Part shown: positions 58,941 to 64,000 of the stretch, piece by piece | Numbering within the stretch: position 1 is the stretch's first letter | Layout: each line of letters begins with the position of its first letter | Assembly: GCA_003134965.1 (NCBI GenBank) | Contig: PLDA01000002.1 | Span: 930,001 to 994,000 of the forward strand | Direction: 5' to 3' | DNA from: Vulcanimicrobium winogradskyi | Lineage (GTDB): Bacteria; Vulcanimicrobiota; Vulcanimicrobiia; Vulcanimicrobiales; Vulcanimicrobiaceae | DNA: 64,000 bases | The notes under the pieces: model-generated | The model's database searches: none | What the model was told of the DNA's origin: nothing | What the model saw: only the letters and a program-made list of their open reading frames with translations | Translations under genes and position numbers: made by a program

Positions 58941-59612
58941 GTGATCGGCGTTCAGCTCGCGTACGCCGGAGAGCTGCTCCCTGCCGGTATCGTCCTCGGT
59001 ATCGTCGGGGTCATCTTGATCGGCTTGACCATCTTCTGGCCCCACTCGTCGAAGCCGGTCGTCACCGCGCGCTCGCCCGTCGAGACGATCGCGCTCGGCC
59101 CGCAAGGCGCCGCCCACGAACGCGAGATGACCGGACCGGTCGCCGTCTTCGCGCGCACGATCTCGTGGCCAGCGTTGGTCGACCCCGCGGCCGGCGAGCT
59201 CGACGACCACGAACGCCGCCGCGTCATCGACGGGCTCGGGATCGTCGGCGACGCCTGGTGCGCCGGCATCCTCGCGAAAGCGTTCGACGAAGAGGAAGGC
59301 GAACTGCGCGTCGCCGCGATCGAATCGCTCGGTCAATCCGACGGTGAGATCGTCGCGCCGACGCTCGAGCGCGCGTACGCCTCGTACGTCGTCGCCGAGC
59401 GCTACGCGGCGGTCGACGGCGCATCGCGGCGCGGTGACGTCGCGCTGCTGGAACGCGCGCTGCGCGACACCGACGGAACCGTCGCCCTCGCTGCCGCCTA
59501 CGGCCTGCACCGCGCGAAGCGCGACGACCTGATCGACAGCAACCTCGCCGGCCGGACCGACGCGCGCGCGAACGAGATCCGGCGCGTGCTCCCGATCCTC
59601 TCGGGCGTCTAA
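58941..59612 (+). CDS. Membrane-anchored HEAT-repeat-like protein
   Basis: 223 residues from GTG 58941. One N-terminal membrane helix (LLPAGIVLGIVGVILIGLTI) followed by a soluble helical-repeat domain: RRVIDGLGIVGDAWCAGILA, ELRVAAIESLGQSDGEIV, RYAAVDGASRRGDVALLERA and GTVALAAAYGLHRAKRDDL. It follows the DUF11 gene directly, so the two probably form one unit. Scaffold role inferred. Convergent with mrdA. Confidence 0.75.
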   Translation: MIGVQLAYAGELLPAGIVLGIVGVILIGLTIFWPHSSKPVVTARSPVETIALGPQGAAHEREMTGPVAVFARTISWPALVDPAAGELDDHERRRVIDGLGIVGDAWCAGILAKAFDEEEGELRVAAIESLGQSDGEIVAPTLERAYASYVVAERYAAVDGASRRGDVALLERALRDTDGTVALAAAYGLHRAKRDDLIDSNLAGRTDARANEIRRVLPILSGV

Positions 59613-59631
59613 CCGCCCTCGCTCATCGGGG

Positions 59632-61503
59632 TCAGATCGGCGGAATCTTCTTGCCGAAGTACTCGGCGATCACGTGCTGCGCGACGGGCGCGGCGACTTG
59701 CGAACCGTAGCCGGCGGACTTCTCCATGTAGACCGCTATCGCGATCTTCGGGTGGTCGGACGGCGCGTAGGCGACAAACCACGTCGTGTTCGGTCCCGCG
59801 CCGCCCTCGGTCTCCGCGGTTCCGGTCTTGCCGCCGAACGGCAGCCCGTCGATCGCCAGTCCGGCCGCGGTGCCCCACGGCTGCGTGACCTGCGACATCC
59901 CGGCCCGCACCTCTTTGATCGACTCGGCGGTGACGTTGACCTTGCGGATCACCTCACGTCCGATCGTCTTGAGCACGCGCCCGCGCGGCGAGCGGATCTC
60001 GGCGACGATGTGCGGCCGGTACAGCGTACCACCGTTCACGACGGTCGCGGTGATGTTCGCCATCTGCAGCGGCGTCGCTTGCATCGCACCTTGTCCGATC
60101 GCGAGCTGGCACATGTCGCTCTTCTCGAGGTGAATGCCGGCGCCGTACGTCTTCTGCGTCCACTCCTCGGTCGGCCAATTTCCCGTGTACTCGCCCGGCA
60201 GATCGATACCGAGCTTCGAGCCGAGCCCGTACTGTGTCGCGTAGTAGCGCAGCCGATCGTGCCCCAGGCGATAACCGAGCTGATAGAAGTAGCCGTCGGA
60301 CGACGCGGCGAGCGCGCGCACGAATCCGACGCTGCCGAGTCCCCCCGCCGCGATGTCGCGGAACAGCACACCGTAACAGTTCACGGCGCCGGAGTCGTAC
60401 AATACTTGATTCGGCTGGATCACGCCGCTCGAGATCGCAGCGGTGCCGGTGACCATCTTGAACGTCGAGCCGACCGGCGAGGCGGCGCCGATCGCGCGGT
60501 CGTAGAGCGGGTTGAGCCTATCGCGCAGCAGCGCGCCGTACTTCTTCTCGTCGATCGGCGTGGCGAACGCGTTCGGATCGAACTCAGGCATCGAGGCGAG
60601 GGCAAGGATCCCGCCGTTGGACGGGTCGATCACGACGACCGCGCCCGACAGCCGCCGGCCGCGCAGCTTGCCCCATTTCGAGAGCATCGCGCCGAGGTTC
60701 TTCTCGACGATCTTCTGTAGGCGCCAGTCGATCGTCGTCACCAGCGTATTCCCCGGGATGGGGTCGAGCGGCTTGAGCCTGCGCACGAGCGCGCCGGACG
60801 CGTTGACCTCGACTTGCTCGCCGCCCGCGTGCCCGTGCAGCGCCCGGTCGTACGCGTTCTCGAGACCGTCTTTTCCCGTGACGTCGTTGGGCGAGTAGCC
60901 GTTGCGCTTGCGTGCGTTGTACTCGTCCTCGTCGATCGCGCCGACGTAGCCGAACAGATGCGAGCCCGTCTTGCCGTACGGGTAGTCGCGCACCGGCTGC
61001 TCTTCCATGTCGACGCCGCGGAGATCGCTCTGGGCCTCGGCCAGGCGCGCGGTCTGCGCCGGTGTCAAATCGCTGGCGAGAATCACCGGCCCGTACGGTT
61101 CGTACGTCTTGACCTGCTCGAAGTCGTCGTAGTTCTTGTCGTGATGGTGCAGCAGCCGCCGCCGCAGTTTCTCGACCGGGACGGCGAGCACGTCGGAGAG
61201 TCTGGCGAGCGTCTGGTCGATGTTGGATATCTCGGACGGGATCAGCGCGCAGACGAACGAGGGCCGCGAACGCACCAGGACGACGCCGCGGCGGTCGACG
61301 ATCAGGCCGCGCGGCGCGGCGACCGGGATCACTTCGATCTGGTTCGCGCGCGCCTGCGCGGCGAACGTCTCGCCCTGCACCAACTGCACCTGGGCCAGTC
61401 GCACGACGATCACGACCAGCGCGACGGCGAGCAGACCGCTGAACGACAGCAGCCGCAGCAGCAGCCCATCTCCGGTGCTCGAACCGCGTTCGATCGCCGC
61501 CAT
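59632..61503 (-). CDS. mrdA: Penicillin-binding protein 2 (elongasome transpeptidase)
   Basis: Cross-links peptidoglycan during side-wall growth. 623 residues from ATG 61503, which shares bases with the mreD stop (TGATG). Membrane helix LLAVALVVIVVRLAQV, pedestal domain with RGLIVDRRGVVLVRSRPSF and NDVTGKDGLENAYDRAL, transpeptidase SxxK in GSTFKMVTG, SSD (second motif, in ALAASSDGYFY) and KTG in GGKTGTAETEGG. A longer frame to 61998 overlaps mreD. Confidence 0.95.
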   Translation of the reverse strand: MAAIERGSSTGDGLLLRLLSFSGLLAVALVVIVVRLAQVQLVQGETFAAQARANQIEVIPVAAPRGLIVDRRGVVLVRSRPSFVCALIPSEISNIDQTLARLSDVLAVPVEKLRRRLLHHHDKNYDDFEQVKTYEPYGPVILASDLTPAQTARLAEAQSDLRGVDMEEQPVRDYPYGKTGSHLFGYVGAIDEDEYNARKRNGYSPNDVTGKDGLENAYDRALHGHAGGEQVEVNASGALVRRLKPLDPIPGNTLVTTIDWRLQKIVEKNLGAMLSKWGKLRGRRLSGAVVVIDPSNGGILALASMPEFDPNAFATPIDEKKYGALLRDRLNPLYDRAIGAASPVGSTFKMVTGTAAISSGVIQPNQVLYDSGAVNCYGVLFRDIAAGGLGSVGFVRALAASSDGYFYQLGYRLGHDRLRYYATQYGLGSKLGIDLPGEYTGNWPTEEWTQKTYGAGIHLEKSDMCQLAIGQGAMQATPLQMANITATVVNGGTLYRPHIVAEIRSPRGRVLKTIGREVIRKVNVTAESIKEVRAGMSQVTQPWGTAAGLAIDGLPFGGKTGTAETEGGAGPNTTWFVAYAPSDHPKIAIAVYMEKSAGYGSQVAAPVAQHVIAEYFGKKIPPI

Positions 61504-62057
61504 CAGGTGTACCCGTACCGCTCGATCGTCGTCTTGTCGGTCACCATCCGCCCGCGCGCGACGAGCCACGCGAACGCGACCACGGCGGTCAGCAGCGCGC
61601 GCCAGAGCGCCGTGTGCGCGTGGGCGGTCGCGAAGCCCGGCGGAAAGCCTTCGGCGCGCATCACGGTCCAGAAGATCAGGTCGCGCGCCAGCACGGCGAG
61701 GCCGCAGAGCACCGCCGGCACGAACGCGCCGTCGGCGAACATGCGGCGCGAGACGCCGCCGACGAGCAGTCCGATGATGGTCGTCGCGATCGTCCAGCCG
61801 CCCGCGGTGCCGGCGAAAATGTCGAGCAGCAGGCCCGCCGGCAGGCCCAGCATCGCACCGCGGCGCGCGCCGGCGCGCGAGGCGTAGAGCACGACGGCGA
61901 TCGTGACCAGCGACGGCACCGCTCCGCGGAACGCGATGAGCGGGACCAGAACGGTTTGCGCGAGCGCGAGCAGCGAGGTCCAGCCGAGCACCGGCCAATA
62001 GGCCGGGCCGACCGAGATCTCGATGCTCCTATATTTTCTGCGGTAGAACGAGGACAC
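61503..62057 (-). CDS. mreD: Rod shape-determining protein MreD
   Basis: 184 residues from GTG 62057, overlapping the mreC 3' end by 29 bases, so a slightly later start is possible. Five to six hydrophobic helices (YWPVLGWTSLLALAQTVLVP, GAMLGLPAGLLLDIFAGTAG, TTIIGLLVGGVSRRMF). Integral membrane link between MreC and the PBP2 complex. Recognised by size, topology and its place between mreC and mrdA. Confidence 0.88.
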   Translation of the reverse strand: MSSFYRRKYRSIEISVGPAYWPVLGWTSLLALAQTVLVPLIAFRGAVPSLVTIAVVLYASRAGARRGAMLGLPAGLLLDIFAGTAGGWTIATTIIGLLVGGVSRRMFADGAFVPAVLCGLAVLARDLIFWTVMRAEGFPPGFATAHAHTALWRALLTAVVAFAWLVARGRMVTDKTTIERYGYT

Positions 62058-62853
62058 GTGAGAGTGCCGTGAGGTCTGCTGCAGGTTGCACGATCGCGGT
62101 TTGATCGAGCGCGCCCGCCGAGACCGGCTCGAGCTGTTTGATGCGCCCGATCAGGACGCCGGCGCGGAACGAGCGTCCCTCGCCGGTGACGACGCGGTCG
62201 CCGATCTTGAGCTTTGCGTCCTGTGAGACGTACTGGAGTTTCACCCGGGTGGACGTGCCGACGGCGATCGCCCACCAGCGGCCGTGCTGTACGACCGCCG
62301 GCAGCTTCGAGGTCGCGTCGGTGACGAGCAAGACTTTCGACGAAAGCGGTCCGACCTCGACGATGCGTCCGACGACGCCGCGTCCGGTGACGACGCCGTC
62401 GTCGCGGTGCACGTGATCCTTTGCGCCGCGATCGATCGTCACCACGTGCGTCGCGGCCTCGGGATCGTAGCCGATCACCATGGCGGGGATTCCGTCGGGA
62501 TGCGCGAGCCGCGCCGCCGCGAGCTCTTGCGTGGCGGGGACGCGCGCGAGCTGTTCCTGCAGTTCGTCGTTCCGCGTGAGCAGCGTCGCGTTTTGGGTGC
62601 GTAGCCGCCCGTTCTCCGACGCGAGCCCCGGCGTGCGGACGATCGTGTCGAACGTGCCGCGCACGCCGTTGACGACCACTGCCGCGGCGAGCTGAAGGTA
62701 CGCGCTCACCGACGTTACCGTCACCGTGAGCGGCGAGGTTCTACCCGCGCGCGCGAAGTCGAGCTGAAGAAGCGCGATGAGAGCGGCCACGATGACCGTC
62801 CCGATTATCGCGAATAGCTTTCTCTCATCCCGATTCGTAACGATTGGTACCAC
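62029..62853 (-). CDS. mreC: Rod shape-determining protein MreC
   Basis: 274 residues. N-terminal membrane helix (LFAIIGTVIVAALIALLQL), a coiled coil (ENGRLRTQNATLLTRNDELQ), then the two beta-barrel domains: AMVIGYDPEAATHVVTIDRG, VVTGRGVVGRIVEVGPLSSK and KIGDRVVTGEGRSFRAGVLI. Bridges MreB/RodZ and PBP2 in the periplasm. GTG 62853 lies 49 bases inside mreB, so the true start may be later. Confidence 0.92.
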   Translation of the reverse strand: MVPIVTNRDERKLFAIIGTVIVAALIALLQLDFARAGRTSPLTVTVTSVSAYLQLAAAVVVNGVRGTFDTIVRTPGLASENGRLRTQNATLLTRNDELQEQLARVPATQELAAARLAHPDGIPAMVIGYDPEAATHVVTIDRGAKDHVHRDDGVVTGRGVVGRIVEVGPLSSKVLLVTDATSKLPAVVQHGRWWAIAVGTSTRVKLQYVSQDAKLKIGDRVVTGEGRSFRAGVLIGRIKQLEPVSAGALDQTAIVQPAADLTALSRVLVLPQKI

Positions 62854-63893
62854 CTCGTCAGCCGGTCAGCGTGCGGCCGAAGCCGTTCGAGCAGACCAGG
62901 CGACGCGAGAATCTCGCCGGCGCCGCGCGCGACGCACCCCAAAGGATCGTCGGCGACGGTCGTCGGCACGTTCGTGCGCGCGCCGATCTCGCCTGCGAGC
63001 CCGTGCACGAGCGCGCCGCCGCCGGTCAGCACGATCCCCGCTTCCATCAGCTCGCCGGCGAGATCCGGCGGGCACGCTTCGAGAATCGACCAAGCGGCGC
63101 GAGCGATGCGATCGATCGCGTCGTGCATCGCGTCGCCGACCAGCGCTTCGTCGACCGCGCGTTTGCCCGGTCGCAAGTTGCGCATGTCGGTGCCGGCGAC
63201 GACGTACGGCTCGCGGCCGGGCGCGCGCCCGGCGAAGCCGCGCTCGATCTTCAATCGTTCGGCCGTCAGCACGCCGATCCCAAAGTAGTCCTGGCGCAGC
63301 CGGGCCGCGATCGCGGCGTCGAACGTGTCGCCGCCGACCTTGATCGAGTGCATCGCCACGACGCCGCACAGCGTCAGAACCGCGATCTCGGTCGTCCCGC
63401 CGCCGATGTCGATCACCATCGCCGGCCGCGTCCCGGTGATGTCGAGCCCCGCGCCGACCGCCGCCGCGACCGCCTGCGGAACGAAGGTCGTCGTCCGCGG
63501 ACCCGCCGCGCGGATCGCTTCTTCGACCGCCTTGCACTCGATATCCGTCGCGCAGCCCGGGACGCAGGCGATCACACGCGGCGCGACGCGCGGCCGAGCG
63601 GCGAGCGCCCGGTCGACGACGGTCTTCACCAGCGCGTGCGCGCCGCGGAAATCGGAGATCGTACCGCCGCGCAGCGGCCGCACGACGCGGATCCGGCCGG
63701 GCGTGCGCCCGTCGAGCTCCTTGGCGGCTTGGCCGACCGCGACGATCGCATCGTCGGTCGTCCGGTACGCCACCACCGACGGCTCGCTGATCAAAATCCC
63801 CTCGTCATGCGAGTACACGACGGTGTTGGCCGTCCCGAGGTCGATCCCGAGATCCGGACTGAACGTCGCTCGAAGGGTGCCGGCCAGGCTCAT
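62805..63893 (-). CDS. mreB: Rod shape-determining actin homologue MreB
   Basis: 362 residues, actin-fold ATPase forming filaments that guide wall synthesis. Phosphate-1 motif DLGIDLGTANTVVYS, phosphate-2 VIDIGGGTTEIAVLTL, GGDTFDAAIAARLRQDYFGI, ERLKIERGFA and adenosine motif GIVLTGGGALVHGLA. Somewhat divergent from model MreB (GPRTTTFVPQAVAAAVGAGL in place of the usual EPMAAAIGAGL). Its ATG overlaps the maf stop as ATGA. Confidence 0.95.
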   Translation of the reverse strand: MSLAGTLRATFSPDLGIDLGTANTVVYSHDEGILISEPSVVAYRTTDDAIVAVGQAAKELDGRTPGRIRVVRPLRGGTISDFRGAHALVKTVVDRALAARPRVAPRVIACVPGCATDIECKAVEEAIRAAGPRTTTFVPQAVAAAVGAGLDITGTRPAMVIDIGGGTTEIAVLTLCGVVAMHSIKVGGDTFDAAIAARLRQDYFGIGVLTAERLKIERGFAGRAPGREPYVVAGTDMRNLRPGKRAVDEALVGDAMHDAIDRIARAAWSILEACPPDLAGELMEAGIVLTGGGALVHGLAGEIGARTNVPTTVADDPLGCVARGAGEILASPGLLERLRPHADRLTRWYQSLRIGMRESYSR

Positions 63894-64000
63894 CGCGCAT
63901 GGACCTCGGAGTTCATTAGGTGGAGGCGGTAGCCGACGCGGGGGAGCGCTTGGGCGAAGGCGGCGAGCGGGAAGCCGACCACCGTGAAGTAGTCGCCGTC
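63890..64000 (-). CDS. maf: Maf-like nucleotide pyrophosphatase (C-terminal end only)
   Basis: 36 residues are visible; the 5' part lies beyond base 64000. GDYFTVVGFPLAAFAQALPR matches the Maf C-terminus (GDY..VVGLPL). Maf/YhdE proteins hydrolyse non-canonical nucleoside triphosphates; the maf-mreBCD linkage is common. The stop overlaps the mreB start. Confidence 0.8.
   Translation of the reverse strand, partial: DGDYFTVVGFPLAAFAQALPRVGYRLHLMNSEVHAR

Overview
The window looks like the replication-origin region of a high-GC, Gram-negative (LPS-bearing) bacterium. oriC lies at about 38.3-38.5 kb in the dnaA-rpmH gap. On the minus strand, leading away from it, run dnaA, dnaN, recF, dciA and gyrB. 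On the plus strand run rpmH, rnpA, yidD, yidC, jag, mnmE, mnmG, rsmG, cca, parA and parB. Several features together recall deep-branching diderm Terrabacteria: an SLH-domain outer-membrane protein, a DUF3084 protein, a second 'lipid-A-disaccharide synthase-related' protein, LAGLIDADG-type and DUF11 proteins, and frequent GTG/TTG starts. My best guess is Candidatus Eremiobacterota (WPS-2) or a relative. This is inferred from family recognition only, with no database search.

Layout. 1-4.7 kb: 5' part of dnaX (partial), a short dispersed repeat, a RecQ-like helicase and a secreted protein. 4.7-36 kb, almost all on the minus strand and often with 1-4 base overlaps: a long envelope block. In transcription order after dnaA-dnaN-recF-dciA-gyrB come tamB, bamA, three Skp/OmpH-like genes, lpxD, lpxC, fabZ, lpxA, lpxB, a metallophosphoesterase, an LpxB-like paralogue, an O-antigen-ligase-type protein, lptC-like, lptB, lptF-like, a DUF3084 protein, a YqgF-like nuclease, the SLH-porin, a TPR protein and a glycosyltransferase. 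Lipid A synthesis, LPS export and outer-membrane protein assembly are therefore physically joined to the replication genes. Between dnaN and dnaA lies a frameshifted beta-propeller gene remnant.

38.6-54 kb, mostly plus strand: ribosomal protein L34, RNase P protein, the membrane insertase module, tRNA modification (mnmE, mnmG), Ada, rsmG, CCA-adding enzyme, parAB, two exported proteins of unknown function, thiE-thiD and trpS. A low-GC LAGLIDADG-like gene on the minus strand interrupts this run. It starts inside a long palindrome whose outer arms resemble parS sites. 54-64 kb: an aminotransferase, a 1188-residue DUF11-repeat protein with no signal peptide and a HEAT-like membrane protein. The window ends with the elongasome operon maf-mreB-mreC-mreD-mrdA (minus strand, maf truncated by the window end).

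No rRNA, tRNA, CRISPR array or insertion sequence was recognised. No obvious new multi-gene defence system is present. The most interesting items are the parS-like palindrome with its LAGLIDADG gene, the metallophosphoesterase that could fill the missing LpxH/LpxI step, a 15-bp perfect hairpin covering a start codon between two Skp-like genes, the apparently non-canonical start of mnmE, and RecQ carrying a PcrA/UvrD-like C-terminal Tudor-type tail.
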